NCBI RefSeq assembly: GCF_021044935.1
Contig: NZ_JAJNMP010000004.1
Location: 248,001 to 312,000, forward strand
DNA length: 64,000 bases
Direction of reading: 5' to 3'
From: Agromyces cavernae
GTDB taxonomy: Bacteria > Actinomycetota > Actinomycetes > Actinomycetales > Microbacteriaceae
The position numbers were made by a program, and so were the translations under genes. The notes under the pieces were generated by a model that was not told where the DNA came from, made no database searches, and worked only from the letters and a program-made list of their open reading frames with translations. Positions 9,123-17,439 of this stretch are shown one piece after another. The stretch's first letter is position 1, and each line of letters opens with the position of its first letter.

Positions 9123-10549
9123 GCAGGGGTCCCTTCGGTGGATCGGTCAGTGGGGTCTGGCTCGAGCCCGGCATCGCGGGCGAGCAGGTCGGCCTCGCTC
9201 TCGCCGCGCACGATCACGCGGGCCTCGCCGTCGCGCACGGCGACCACGGGCGGTCGGGGCACGTGGTTGTAGTTCGACGCGAGCGACCAGCAGTAGGCGC
9301 CGGTGGCCGGCACCGCGAGGAGGTCGCCGGGGGCGACGTCGCCCGGCAGGTACTCGGCGTCGACGACGATGTCGCCCGATTCGCAGTGCTTGCCGGCGAC
9401 CCGCACGAGCACGGGCGCCTCCGACGACACCCGTGAGGCGATGCGCGCGCTGTAATCGGCGCCGTAGAGCGCAGGGCGTGCGTTGTCGCTCATGCCGCCG
9501 TCGACCGAGACGTAGTGCCGGACACCGCCGTCGATCGGGACGGGCTTGATCGTGCCGACGGTGTACAGCGTGACCCCGGCCGGACCGATGATCGAGCGCC
9601 CCGGCTCGAACGCGAGCTTCGGAACGGGAATGCCCCGCTCGCGACATCCGTCGGCGACCGCGTCGACGATGCCGAGCGCGATCTCCTCGATGGGCGTGGG
9701 CTCGTCGGCCGAGGTGTAGGCGATGCCGAACCCGCCCCCGAGGTTCAGCTCGGGCAGCGGCGCGACGGCGGCGAGCTCGCCGTGCGCGGCGAGCAGGCGC
9801 GACGCCGACTCGGCGAAGCCCGCCGAGTCGAAGATCTGCGAACCGATGTGGCAGTGCAGGCCGAGCAGGTCGAGGGAGGCGTGCGCACGGATGCGAGTGC
9901 CGAGCTCGACGGCACGTTCGAGCGAGACCCCGAACTTCTGGTCTTCGTGCGCGGTCGCGAGGAACTCGTGCGTCGACGCGTGCACACCGCTGTTCACGCG
10001 AAGCCGCACCGGTTGCACCCGGCCGGCGCGGGCCGCGGCGTCGGCGACCCGTTCGATCTCGATCTCGCTGTCGATCACGATCGCGCCCACGCCCGCGGCG
10101 ACCGCCCGCTCGATCTCGGCGACCGACTTGTTGTTGCCGTGGAAGCCGATGCGCTCAGGGTCGGCGCCGGCCGCGAGTGCCACGGCGAGCTCGCCGCCGG
10201 TGCACACGTCGACCGAGAGCCCCTCTTCGGCGACCCAGCGCACGACGGCCCCCGACAGGAACGCCTTGCCGGCGTAATAGATCGTCACATCGGTGCCGGC
10301 CGTCGCCGCGGCGGCTTCGAACGCGGCACGGATGCGCCGTGCCCGGGCCCGCGCGTCGGACTCGTCGACCACGTACAGGGGCGAGCCGAACCGGGCGACG
10401 AGCGTCGTGGCGTCGACGCCGCCGACGACCAGGCGTCCGTCGCGGTCGCGGTGCGACCGCTCGGGCCACACGAGCAGGGCGAGGGCGTTGGCGTCGTCGG
10501 GCGCACGGAGCCAGTCGGGCACGGGTGCGCTGGATGCGGCGGATGTCAC
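9119..10549 (-). CDS. lysA: diaminopimelate decarboxylase
   Basis: A fold-III PLP enzyme (476 residues) that decarboxylates meso-diaminopimelate to L-lysine, the last step of lysine synthesis. The PLP lysine is in TIYYAGKAFL (K95 from this start). HIGSQIFD, GGGFGIAY, EPGRSI and the CESGD motif contributed in trans across the dimer are all present. Two GTG starts are possible. I prefer 10549, with GTGAGG upstream; 10588 would add 13 residues. First gene of a lysine-homoserine-threonine operon. Confidence 0.93.
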   Translation of the reverse strand: MTSAASSAPVPDWLRAPDDANALALLVWPERSHRDRDGRLVVGGVDATTLVARFGSPLYVVDESDARARARRIRAAFEAAAATAGTDVTIYYAGKAFLSGAVVRWVAEEGLSVDVCTGGELAVALAAGADPERIGFHGNNKSVAEIERAVAAGVGAIVIDSEIEIERVADAAARAGRVQPVRLRVNSGVHASTHEFLATAHEDQKFGVSLERAVELGTRIRAHASLDLLGLHCHIGSQIFDSAGFAESASRLLAAHGELAAVAPLPELNLGGGFGIAYTSADEPTPIEEIALGIVDAVADGCRERGIPVPKLAFEPGRSIIGPAGVTLYTVGTIKPVPIDGGVRHYVSVDGGMSDNARPALYGADYSARIASRVSSEAPVLVRVAGKHCESGDIVVDAEYLPGDVAPGDLLAVPATGAYCWSLASNYNHVPRPPVVAVRDGEARVIVRGESEADLLARDAGLEPDPTDRSTEGTPA

Positions 10550-10648
10550 GGGAAACCTCACGTGAGGGCGAATCGACGGATCGCTCACGGCGAGCGAACC
10601 CGGATCGGTTCCTGAAGCCTGATGCGTGTGCCGGCCTTTTGGGTCGGC

Positions 10649-10661
10649 GCCACCGAGTCTA
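10649..10661 (-). promoter_or_regulatory. candidate -10 of the lysA-hom-thrC-thrB operon
   Basis: TAGACT (AGTCTA on the plus strand, 10656-10661) lies in the 147-bp gap between lysA and the upstream gene and would give a leader of about 100 nt. The same hexamer occurs before rho and before the TPM gene at 17.4 kb. The -35 is not convincing. I see no lysine riboswitch or leader peptide in the gap. Confidence 0.4.
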
Positions 10662-10696
10662 CCGACGGGTCGAGGGGCGAGCCGAATCGAGCGCGC

Positions 10697-11536
10697 TCAG
10701 GTGCAGGCGCCGGTGTCGGCGAGGCTCTCATCGTCGAGGCGCAGGTCGGTCGCGTGGGCATCGACGGTCACCGAGCCCTCGGTGACCGCGATGCCCGTCA
10801 CCTCGACTCCCTCGGGCAGGCGCTCGGCTACGCAGATCTCGATCGGGTTCTCGCCGATGATGCGATCGGCGAGACCCGAGAGGTCGACCGAGCCCCCTGC
10901 GGCCGAGACGTCGACGCCGATCGACTCGAGCACCACGGTGTCGCCGGCCGCGACCGGCGTCGCCGTGACCTCGACGGTGATCGGGATCGGGATCGAGAGG
11001 AGGTCGACCTCGATCGACCGCTCGTAGGCGACCGCGCCGTCGCCGAGCGTCAGCCCGCCCTCGATGCCCGCGACCTCGATGAGGCGGTTCACCGTGGCCT
11101 CGTCGGCGACGACCGTCGCTTCTGCCTGCGCGATCGGCGACGCGAAGTCGACCGGGACGCCCTGCAGTGCGACGTCGACGTCGAGCGGGGCGCCCTCGAC
11201 GAGGAGTTCGGGCGCGCTCAGCTCGACGCGGTCGATCGTTCCCGTGAGGTACTGCGCGAGCACCGAGAACCCGCCGATCGTGACGTCGACCTCACCCTCG
11301 ACACCCGGCGGCAGCTCGGCCTCGATCTGCTCGGCCACGCGCTGCTCGGCGATGCCTCGCACCACGACGTCGGCGATCACGAGGAGCGCCGCGACGCCGA
11401 CGATGACCGCCACCACGATGATCCACACGCGCGCGGCGCGGCGCGGGCGCCGCGGCTCGGCGGCCGGTGTCATCGGCGTGAGCACCTCGGTGGGATACAC
11501 CTCGGTCGGATGGTCATCTCGCGACGAATCCGTCAT
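10697..11536 (-). CDS. DUF2993 / LmeA-like membrane-anchored phospholipid-binding protein
   Basis: A 279-residue protein. A Pro/Arg-rich cytosolic N-terminus (1-36) is followed by one transmembrane helix (about 37-62) and an extracytoplasmic domain of repeated amphipathic beta-strands starting VVRGIAEQRVAEQI, the pattern of the DUF2993 family. The mycobacterial family member LmeA binds phospholipid and supports mannan elongation in lipomannan synthesis. A role in envelope lipoglycan assembly is possible here but is inferred from the family only. It sits 24 bp after argS on the same strand. Confidence 0.75.
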   Translation of the reverse strand: MTDSSRDDHPTEVYPTEVLTPMTPAAEPRRPRRAARVWIIVVAVIVGVAALLVIADVVVRGIAEQRVAEQIEAELPPGVEGEVDVTIGGFSVLAQYLTGTIDRVELSAPELLVEGAPLDVDVALQGVPVDFASPIAQAEATVVADEATVNRLIEVAGIEGGLTLGDGAVAYERSIEVDLLSIPIPITVEVTATPVAAGDTVVLESIGVDVSAAGGSVDLSGLADRIIGENPIEICVAERLPEGVEVTGIAVTEGSVTVDAHATDLRLDDESLADTGACT

Positions 11537-11560
11537 CGGCGCCCCTTCGTCCCTTCGCCG

Positions 11561-13234
11561 CTACATGCGCTCGGGTGCGGACACGCCGAGCAGGCCGAGG
11601 CCGTTGCGGATGACCTGGCCGGTGGCGTCGTTCAGCCAGAGGCGCGTGCGGTGCAGGTCGCCGATCGGCTCGTCGCCGAGCGGCAGCACACGGCAGTTGT
11701 CGTACCAGCGGTGATAGAGGCCGGCGAGTTCCTCGATGTAGCGGGCCACGCGATGCGGCTCGCGCAACTCGGCCGCCTGCGCGACGATGCGCGGGAACTC
11801 CTGCAGGGCTCCGAGCAGCGCCGACTCGGTCTCGTGGTCGAGCAGTTCGGGCGCGAACGTCGAACGGTCGACCCCGACGGATGCCGCGTTGCGGTCGACC
11901 GCAGACGTGCGCGCATGCGCGTACTGCACGTAGAAGACGGGATTGTCGTTCGTGCGGCGCTGCAGGATCTCGGGGTCGATCGTGAGCGGCGAGTCGGCCG
12001 GATAGCGGCCGAGCGTGTACCGCAGCGCGTCGGTTCCGAGCCACGCCTGCAGGTCGTCGAGCTCGATGATGTTGCCCGCGCGCTTCGAGAGCTTCGCGCC
12101 GTTGATCGACACGAGCTGGCCGATCTGCACCTCGATGTCGCGCTCGGGGTCGTCGCCGGCCGCGCCCGCGAGCGCCTTCAGGCGGTGCACGTACCCGTGG
12201 TGGTCGGCGCCGAGCAGGTAGATCTTGTGCTTGAAGCCGCGGTCGCCCTTGTCGAGGTACAGCGCCGCATCGGCCGCGAAGTAGGTGTAGACGCCGTTGC
12301 TGCGGCGGATCACCCGGTCTTTGTCGTCGCCGAAGTCGGTGGTGCGCGCCCAGACCGCACCGTCCTCGTCGAAGACGTGGCCCTGGGCACGCAGGCGCTC
12401 GACCGCGGTGTCGACGTCGGAGAGCCCGTCGTCGCCCTTCGAGTGCATGCGGCGCTCGCTCGTCCACACGTCGAAGTGCACGTTGAACCGGTCGAGCGAC
12501 TCGCGGATCTCGGCGAGCTGCAGCTCGTAGGCGATCTCTTTCGCGGTGTGCAGCGCGACGTCGTCGGCGAGCTCGAGCAGCTTGGGCTCGCGTTCGAGCA
12601 CCCTCGCGGCGAGGTCGGAGATGTAGCTGCCCGGGTAGCCGCCCTCGGGGGTCGGCTCGCCCTTCGCCGCGGCGAGCACCGACGCTCCGAACGCGTCCAT
12701 CTGGCTGCCCGCATCGTTGATGTAGTACTCGTTCGCCACCTCGGCGCCGGCGGCACGCAGCACCCGGCTGATCGAATCGCCGAGTGCTGCCCAGCGGCTG
12801 TGCCCGATGTGCAGCGGGCCCGTGGGGTTCGCCGACACGAACTCGAGGTTGATGAAGCTGCCGCCGAGCGAGTCGCCGTGGCCGTAGCGCTCGCCGGCAT
12901 CGACGATGGCCTTCGCGAGTGCGCCGGCCGCGGCCGCGTCGAGGCGGATGTTGATGAACCCGGGCCCCGCGACCTCGGCACTCGCGACGCCGTCGATCGC
13001 GCGGAGCCCTTCGGCGAGCTCGGTCGCGATCTCGCGCGGGCTCTGCGCGAGCGGCTTCGCGATGCGCATCGCGATGCTCGATGCCCAGTCGCCGTGCTCG
13101 CGCAGCTTGGGGCGCTCGAGCGTCACATCGTCGACCGCGAGCGGGAGGTCGACCTCGGCGCCGGCCGCACGACGTCGCTCGACGAGGGCGAGCACGAGGT
13201 CGTACAGGGTGCGGGAGAGGTCGGCTGGAGTCAC
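11561..13234 (-). CDS. argS: arginyl-tRNA synthetase
   Basis: A 557-residue class I synthetase. It has the N-terminal Add-1 domain (1-110), the HIGH signature (142-145 in GPLHIGHSRW), a KMSKS-type loop in GAKLSKRAGN and the DALR anticodon-binding domain at the C-terminus. The GTG at 13234 is 6 nt downstream of a TAGGAT box, suggesting a leaderless mRNA. It is divergent from a lipoprotein gene only 39 bp away. A tRNA-Arg(CCG) gene lies 2 kb away. Confidence 0.96.
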   Translation of the reverse strand: MTPADLSRTLYDLVLALVERRRAAGAEVDLPLAVDDVTLERPKLREHGDWASSIAMRIAKPLAQSPREIATELAEGLRAIDGVASAEVAGPGFINIRLDAAAAGALAKAIVDAGERYGHGDSLGGSFINLEFVSANPTGPLHIGHSRWAALGDSISRVLRAAGAEVANEYYINDAGSQMDAFGASVLAAAKGEPTPEGGYPGSYISDLAARVLEREPKLLELADDVALHTAKEIAYELQLAEIRESLDRFNVHFDVWTSERRMHSKGDDGLSDVDTAVERLRAQGHVFDEDGAVWARTTDFGDDKDRVIRRSNGVYTYFAADAALYLDKGDRGFKHKIYLLGADHHGYVHRLKALAGAAGDDPERDIEVQIGQLVSINGAKLSKRAGNIIELDDLQAWLGTDALRYTLGRYPADSPLTIDPEILQRRTNDNPVFYVQYAHARTSAVDRNAASVGVDRSTFAPELLDHETESALLGALQEFPRIVAQAAELREPHRVARYIEELAGLYHRWYDNCRVLPLGDEPIGDLHRTRLWLNDATGQVIRNGLGLLGVSAPERM

Positions 13235-13276
13235 TCCGAAATCCTACCCGGAGCGGTTGGTAAGGTTCGTCACATG
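13232..13276. promoter_or_regulatory. divergent back-to-back leaderless promoters (argS / lipoprotein)
   Basis: On the minus strand TAGGAT (13241-13246) ends 6 nt before the argS GTG. On the plus strand TAAGGT (13261-13266) ends 7 nt before the lipoprotein ATG. Only 39 bp separate the two start codons, so the two core promoters must overlap. Confidence 0.55.
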
Positions 13277-13888
13277 CTGCGCCCGCTCCACCCCGCCCGA
13301 ACCCCCGCCTTCGGCTCCATTCTCGTCGCCGCGGCATCCGTTCTGCTGCTCGCCGGATGCTCCGGGGCGATGCCCGGAGCGACCGATCCGACTGGTCCGC
13401 CCCCAGGATCCGAACCGCCCGCAGCCACGGCCGCGCCGAGCGAACCGGCCGAAGAGCCGATCCCGTTCGAGGTCGCGTGCGACGAACTGCTGAGCGCCGA
13501 CGACGTCTACGCCTTCAACCCGAACTACGGCGCCGACCCCGGTTTCGAGCCGAGCGCCGACGCCGTCGTCGGCATCGTCGACGAAGCCGGCACCGCCTGC
13601 GGCCTCCTGAACCAGACCAACGGGGCGGTCATCGAGTTCGGGGTCGCCACTCCCCCGGCCGGCGCCCTCGAGACGCGCAGGGGCGACGCGGCACTGGGCA
13701 GCCACGTCGTGCCCACCTACGGCACCCCGCCCGACGTCGAGGGCTACTTCAGCCGCACGGGCGACGTCGGCGAGGCGCAGGTGTTCACCGGACCGTACTG
13801 GGTCGTCATCGACTCCACCGAGCTCATCGAACCCGGCGACGCGCAGTCGCTCGTCGCGGCGGTCGTCGCGAACCTGCCGGCGAGCTGA
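13274..13888 (+). CDS. putative secreted lipoprotein
   Basis: A 204-residue protein with a lipoprotein signal: a basic start, a hydrophobic stretch, then the lipobox LLLAGC with Cys about 31 as the lipidation site. A Pro/Ala/Thr/Glu linker follows (about 34-62), typical of an unstructured tether, then a globular domain with two further Cys that could form a disulfide. I do not recognise a named family. It resembles small actinobacterial cell-surface lipoproteins of unknown function. The ATG is 7 nt after a TAAGGT box. The next gene (ROK regulator) follows 14 bp later, so they may share a transcript. Confidence 0.75.
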   Translation: MLRPLHPARTPAFGSILVAAASVLLLAGCSGAMPGATDPTGPPPGSEPPAATAAPSEPAEEPIPFEVACDELLSADDVYAFNPNYGADPGFEPSADAVVGIVDEAGTACGLLNQTNGAVIEFGVATPPAGALETRRGDAALGSHVVPTYGTPPDVEGYFSRTGDVGEAQVFTGPYWVVIDSTELIEPGDAQSLVAAVVANLPAS

Positions 13889-13902
13889 GGACCACGACGA
13901 CC

Positions 13903-15081
13903 TTGCGAAACGCACACGGCACCCCCTCATGGCTCGGCGCGGTGAACGACCGAGTCGGCCTCTCGGCGCTGCTCGACAAGGGACCGCTCACGCGCAACCG
14001 CATCTGCGAGCTCGTCGGCGTCTCGAAGCCGACCGCTTCGATGATGATGAACCGGCTCATCGCCGCCGGGGTCGTCGAGGAGCGGGGGCAGGTCAGCGGC
14101 GGCTCGGGTCGCAACGCCACCCTCTACGCCGCCCGCACCGACCGACCGCTCGGCGTCGCGATCGCCATCGACGCGCACGAGTTGCGCGCGAGCGTCGTCG
14201 ACGCGGCAGGCGGCGAGCGACCGGTCGTGCGCACGGTGCTGCCCGGTGATGCGGCGGCCCGCTCGGCGGTCGGCGAGGTCGCCGCGGCGATCCGCGACGC
14301 GAGCGCCGCGGCCGGCACCGACCCCGACGAGGTGCACACGATCTGCATCGGCACCGCCGGCTATGTCGACCCGGGCGGCGAGGGCGCCCTGTTCAGCGAG
14401 ACGCTGCCCGGCTGGCCCACCACCGGGCTGCGGGCGACGCTCGAGGCCGAGCTCGGCGTCGTCGCCTTCATCGAGAACGACGTGAACCTCGCCGCACTCG
14501 CCGAGCGTGAGACCGGCGCGGGCGTCGACCGCGACGTGTTCGCGCTGCTCTGGCTCGGCAACGGCGTCGGGGCGTCGTTCGACGTCGCGGGCGACCTGCA
14601 CCGCGGCACGTTCGGGGGTGCCGGCGAGATCGGGTTCCTCCCGCTGTCGGTCGCAGCACGTGAGCTCGACGACGCCGCGCACACCAGCCAGGACCTCGTC
14701 GGCGCCGTCGCCGTCGAGCGGCTCGCGGCGGCGCGAGGGCTGAGTGCCGACGACTACCACGGGGCGCTCGACGCGATCAGCGCGAGCACCGACCGCGACC
14801 TGATCATCGACGAACTCGGCGAGCGCATCGCGCACATCAGCCTGGCGCTGCTCGCCACCCTCGACCCGGGCCTGCTCGTGCTCGCGGGTCCGACCGCGGC
14901 CGTCGGCGGCCCGCGTCTGGCCGAGGCCGTCGAGCGCGACATCCGCCGCCTGAGCCGCTGGTATCCCGATGTCGTGGCGACGCACGTCGAGGGCGACGCC
15001 GTGCTGGTGGGCGCCCGGGCGTTCCTGACGGCGAAGGTGCGCGACGAACTGCTCGGCACCGTGGCGAAATTGACGATGTGA
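13903..15081 (+). CDS. ROK-family transcriptional repressor
   Basis: A 392-residue protein. An N-terminal winged helix (about 15-62, LTRNRICELVGVSKPTASM) is followed by a ROK sugar-kinase-like domain with ENDVNLAALAE and GGAGEIGFLPLS. The zinc motif CGxxGCLE of true ROK kinases is absent, so this is more likely a sugar-responsive repressor of the NagC/XylR type than a kinase. I chose the TTG at 13903, with GAGG upstream after the lipoprotein stop. No sugar-uptake genes adjoin it, so the ligand cannot be guessed. Confidence 0.82.
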   Translation: MRNAHGTPSWLGAVNDRVGLSALLDKGPLTRNRICELVGVSKPTASMMMNRLIAAGVVEERGQVSGGSGRNATLYAARTDRPLGVAIAIDAHELRASVVDAAGGERPVVRTVLPGDAAARSAVGEVAAAIRDASAAAGTDPDEVHTICIGTAGYVDPGGEGALFSETLPGWPTTGLRATLEAELGVVAFIENDVNLAALAERETGAGVDRDVFALLWLGNGVGASFDVAGDLHRGTFGGAGEIGFLPLSVAARELDDAAHTSQDLVGAVAVERLAAARGLSADDYHGALDAISASTDRDLIIDELGERIAHISLALLATLDPGLLVLAGPTAAVGGPRLAEAVERDIRRLSRWYPDVVATHVEGDAVLVGARAFLTAKVRDELLGTVAKLTM

Positions 15082-15157
15082 GCGTCCGCCCGGCGTGATC
15101 GCCGTCCGAGGCGCGGTCGGATCACGGGCGCGCAGGTGGTAATGTCTCTAGTCGTGC

Positions 15158-15230
15158 GCCTCCGTAGCTCAGGGGATAGAGCGCCGGTTTCCGGTACCGT
15201 AGGTCGGGGGTTCGAATCCCTCCGGGGGCA
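15158..15230 (+). tRNA. tRNA-Arg (anticodon CCG)
   Basis: A complete cloverleaf. The acceptor stem GCCTCCG/CGGGGGC has one T-G pair. The D stem is GCTC/GAGC, the anticodon loop TTCCGGT gives CCG (reads CGG, Arg), the variable loop has 5 nt, and the T arm is GGGGG-TTCGAAT-CCCTC. Discriminator A is at 15230; the 3' CCA is not encoded. The first anticodon-stem pair (C-T) is a mismatch. A TAATGT at 15140-15145 is a possible -10. Confidence 0.95.
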
Positions 15231-15284
15231 CTCCAGACGATGACGTCGCCGACGCCGTTCCGAGCCTCCATCGAGGAGGCCGAG

Positions 15285-15932
15285 ATGGGCGTATTCACGG
15301 GTTGGCCGGGGGCGGCGGTGCAGTTCTACCGCGGACTCGAGGCCGACAACTCCAAGGCGTACTGGACCGAGCACCGCGCCGTGTACGACGATATGGTGCT
15401 CGCCCCGATGCAGGCGCTGCTCGAGGATCTCGCCGCCGAGTTCGGCGAGGGACGGATCTTCCGCCCCTACCGCGACATCCGGTTCAGCGCCGACAAGTCG
15501 CCCTACAAGACCGCGATCGGCGCGACGGTCGGCGGTTCCGGCTACGTGCAGTTCTCGGCCGAGGGCCTCGGCGTCGGCGCCGGATGCCACGTCATGGCGC
15601 CCGACCAGCTGGCCCGGTTCCGCGCCGCCGTCGACGACGACCGCAGCGGCGACGCGCTGGTCGCCGCGGTCGCGGCGGTCGAGGCCGGCGGCGTCGACGT
15701 CACGGCGAGCGAGCGCCTGAAGCGCGTGCCGCGCGGGTTCGACCCCGACCATGCGCGGGCGGAGCTGCTGCGCGACAAGGACCTCACCGCGTGGATCCAG
15801 TGGCCGGTCGAGCCCTGGCTGCACACGCCGGCCGCCGAGGCCCGGGTCGTCGATGCGCTGCGCGCCTCGCAGCCGCTCACCGACTGGCTCGACGCTCATG
15901 TCGGCCCGTCCTCGGCCGAGCGTTCTCGCTGA
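15285..15932 (+). CDS. DUF2461 family protein
   Basis: A 215-residue soluble protein of the DUF2461 (TIGR02453) family. The opening GVFTGWPGAAVQFYRGLEADNSKAYW, then FRPYRDIRFSADKSPYKT and the late LKRVPRGFDPDHAR are the conserved family blocks. No biochemical role is established that I know of. I chose the ATG at 15285 because GAGGAGG lies 5-6 nt before it; an upstream ATG at 15240 would place the start 9 bp after the tRNA and lacks such a site. Confidence 0.85.
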   Translation: MGVFTGWPGAAVQFYRGLEADNSKAYWTEHRAVYDDMVLAPMQALLEDLAAEFGEGRIFRPYRDIRFSADKSPYKTAIGATVGGSGYVQFSAEGLGVGAGCHVMAPDQLARFRAAVDDDRSGDALVAAVAAVEAGGVDVTASERLKRVPRGFDPDHARAELLRDKDLTAWIQWPVEPWLHTPAAEARVVDALRASQPLTDWLDAHVGPSSAERSR

Positions 15933-15943
15933 CGGTTGCGGCG

Positions 15944-15970
15944 CACAACGAAACGCCGCCGCCGTTCGTC
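15944..15970 (+). promoter_or_regulatory. possible ECF-type promoter before the sigma gene
   Basis: CACAAC (15944-15949), 17 nt and CGTC (15967-15970) resemble the AAC/CGTC pattern of many ECF promoters, 43 bp before the GTG. This is a weak match and is speculative. Confidence 0.25.
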
Positions 15971-16012
15971 TGAATGGGTGACGGGGGAACCGCCTCCGTC
16001 GGGAGGAGTGCC

Positions 16013-16546
16013 GTGAGCCGCCCGTGGGACGCCGTGGCGACCGAGCTGGTCGTCGAACGCGGCGACGCACTCAGCCGCTACGCGTACCTGCTCACCGGCA
16101 GCGTCGACGACGCCGCCGACCTCGTGCAGGACGCGCTCGTGCGCACGTTCGGCACCCCGCGCATGCGGCTCACCCTGCCGCGTGCCGAGGCGTACGTGCG
16201 CCGCGCGATCCTGAACGCGGTGATCGACCGGTCGCGACGCGACGGCACGTGGCGACATGTGCGGCACCTCACGGCCGTCCCCGCGTCGATCGCGTCCACG
16301 GCGGACGCCACCGACGAGCGACTCGACCTCGTCGCGCGCGTGCGCGAGCTCGCACCACGGCAGGCGGCGTGCATCGTGCTGCGCTACTACGACGACCTCA
16401 CGGTCGACGGCGTCGCCGAGGTGCTGGGCATCAGTCCGGGCGCGGTCAAGCGGTACCTGAGCGACGGGCTGCGGGCGCTGTCCTCCGCGATCGATCCGGC
16501 GGGCGCACGCCCGGCACGGACTGGAGGCGACCATGTCGGAACATGA
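16013..16546 (+). CDS. ECF-type RNA polymerase sigma factor
   Basis: A 177-residue sigma-70-family factor with only regions 2 and 4. Region 2 covers about residues 18-85 (DAADLVQDALVRTF). Region 4 covers about 115-165 and ends with a helix-turn-helix (LTVDGVAEVLGISPGAVKRYL). It resembles actinobacterial SigE-family ECF factors. The GTG at 16013 has GGGAGGAG upstream; an in-frame ATG 39 bp earlier lacks this. The stop overlaps the next gene by 14 bp, so the downstream membrane protein is translationally coupled and is the likely anti-sigma factor. A possible autoregulatory promoter lies at 15944-15970. Confidence 0.88.
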   Translation: MSRPWDAVATELVVERGDALSRYAYLLTGSVDDAADLVQDALVRTFGTPRMRLTLPRAEAYVRRAILNAVIDRSRRDGTWRHVRHLTAVPASIASTADATDERLDLVARVRELAPRQAACIVLRYYDDLTVDGVAEVLGISPGAVKRYLSDGLRALSSAIDPAGARPARTGGDHVGT

Positions 16547-17321
16547 CCGGAACGAGACGGCGCTCGCCCGCGAACTGAAAGCGGCAGCGGATGCCTCGAC
16601 ACCGCGTGCGATCGACGTCGACGCCGTGCTCGGGGCGAGCCGCGCGAAGCGCCGCGCCCGGCGCACCGCCGTCGTGGGCGGCGCCGGCGCACTGGTGGCC
16701 GTGCTCGCGGTGGGCGGACTGGTGTTCGGGATGCAGGACGGCCTGTTCGGGTCCACGAGCGCCGACTCCTCGCTCGAGTCGGGATCGGTCGCCGAGTCGG
16801 CGCCCGAGGTCGCCGACGAGCGGGACGAGAGCGGCCCGGTCGACGCTGAGGCCGCTCTCGAGATGCCGTACTGCGGGGCACGAGTTGCCCCGACGACGGA
16901 TCCCGCGACCGCGCCGCTCGCGGTGCGGCTCGTGGTGCCCGAGAACACCGCCCCCGGGACATCCGTCGCAGCCGACGTGATCGTGACGAACGACGGCGAG
17001 GCGACGGTATCGGGCTCGATACGCCTGGTGCCGGGTCTCGCGGTCGACGACGATGGCGTGGTGGTCTGGCGCACGAGCGACCCCGGCGGCCCGGGAACGG
17101 GGCTCGAACTCGCGCCGGGCGAGTCGCTCACGCTGCGAGGCTCGTTGGAGACGCGCCGCTGCGTGTTCGGCGATGAGCCGCTCGACGAGGCGCCGAGGGC
17201 CGACCTCCCGCCACTCACGGCCGGCTCATACGGGGCACGAGCCATGGTCGAGTTCTTCGCGTTCGACTCCCTGGCGCGATTCGTGCTCGTCTCCCCTGGA
17301 GAGCCGTTCACCGTCGAGTGA
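16533..17321 (+). CDS. single-pass membrane protein, candidate non-ZAS anti-sigma factor
   Basis: 262 residues. Residues 1-44 are cytosolic and charged (ELKAAADAS..., RAKRRARR) and 45-68 form one transmembrane helix. A Ser/Glu/Asp-rich linker follows to about 108, then an extracytoplasmic beta-rich domain (about 109-260) resembling Ig-like folds, with two Cys (about 112 and 210) that could pair. The HxxxCxxC zinc motif of ZAS anti-sigma factors is absent. The role as partner of the preceding sigma factor is inferred only from the 14-bp overlap and the topology (short cytosolic arm, sensor outside). I do not recognise a named family. Confidence 0.6.
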   Translation: MSEHDRNETALARELKAAADASTPRAIDVDAVLGASRAKRRARRTAVVGGAGALVAVLAVGGLVFGMQDGLFGSTSADSSLESGSVAESAPEVADERDESGPVDAEAALEMPYCGARVAPTTDPATAPLAVRLVVPENTAPGTSVAADVIVTNDGEATVSGSIRLVPGLAVDDDGVVVWRTSDPGGPGTGLELAPGESLTLRGSLETRRCVFGDEPLDEAPRADLPPLTAGSYGARAMVEFFAFDSLARFVLVSPGEPFTVE

Positions 17322-17370
17322 TGATCCGCACGCGACACCCGCGCGGCAGGTGCGTCCGGCGATGCGGTCG

Positions 17371-17400
17371 TGGACGAGTGGCGCGAGTCCGCCATAGACT
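17371..17400 (+). promoter_or_regulatory. promoter of the TPM-pspA locus
   Basis: TGGACG (17371-17376), 18 nt, TAGACT (17395-17400): a fair sigma-70-type match 40 bp upstream of the TPM gene start. GGAAAGG serves as ribosome binding site before the ATG at 17440. Confidence 0.45.
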
Positions 17401-17439
17401 CGGACGCGTCGGCTGGGCACGGGGGAAAGGCACTGGTGC

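Noticed and set aside
10550..10696. A lysine riboswitch before lysA
   Set aside because: The leader is only about 100 nt, too short for the roughly 170-nt element, and I see no lysine-box pattern.
10622..13273. A very long open frame on the plus strand opposite lysA's upstream gene and argS
   Set aside because: It is antisense to argS and the LmeA-like gene, which have clear motifs. Its predicted protein is Arg/Asp/Val-rich with no domain, a common artefact of GC-rich codon third positions. Only its last part (13274-13888) is a real gene.
16533..17321. A classical ZAS anti-sigma factor
   Set aside because: No HxxxCxxC motif is present; the protein is described as a non-ZAS candidate instead.
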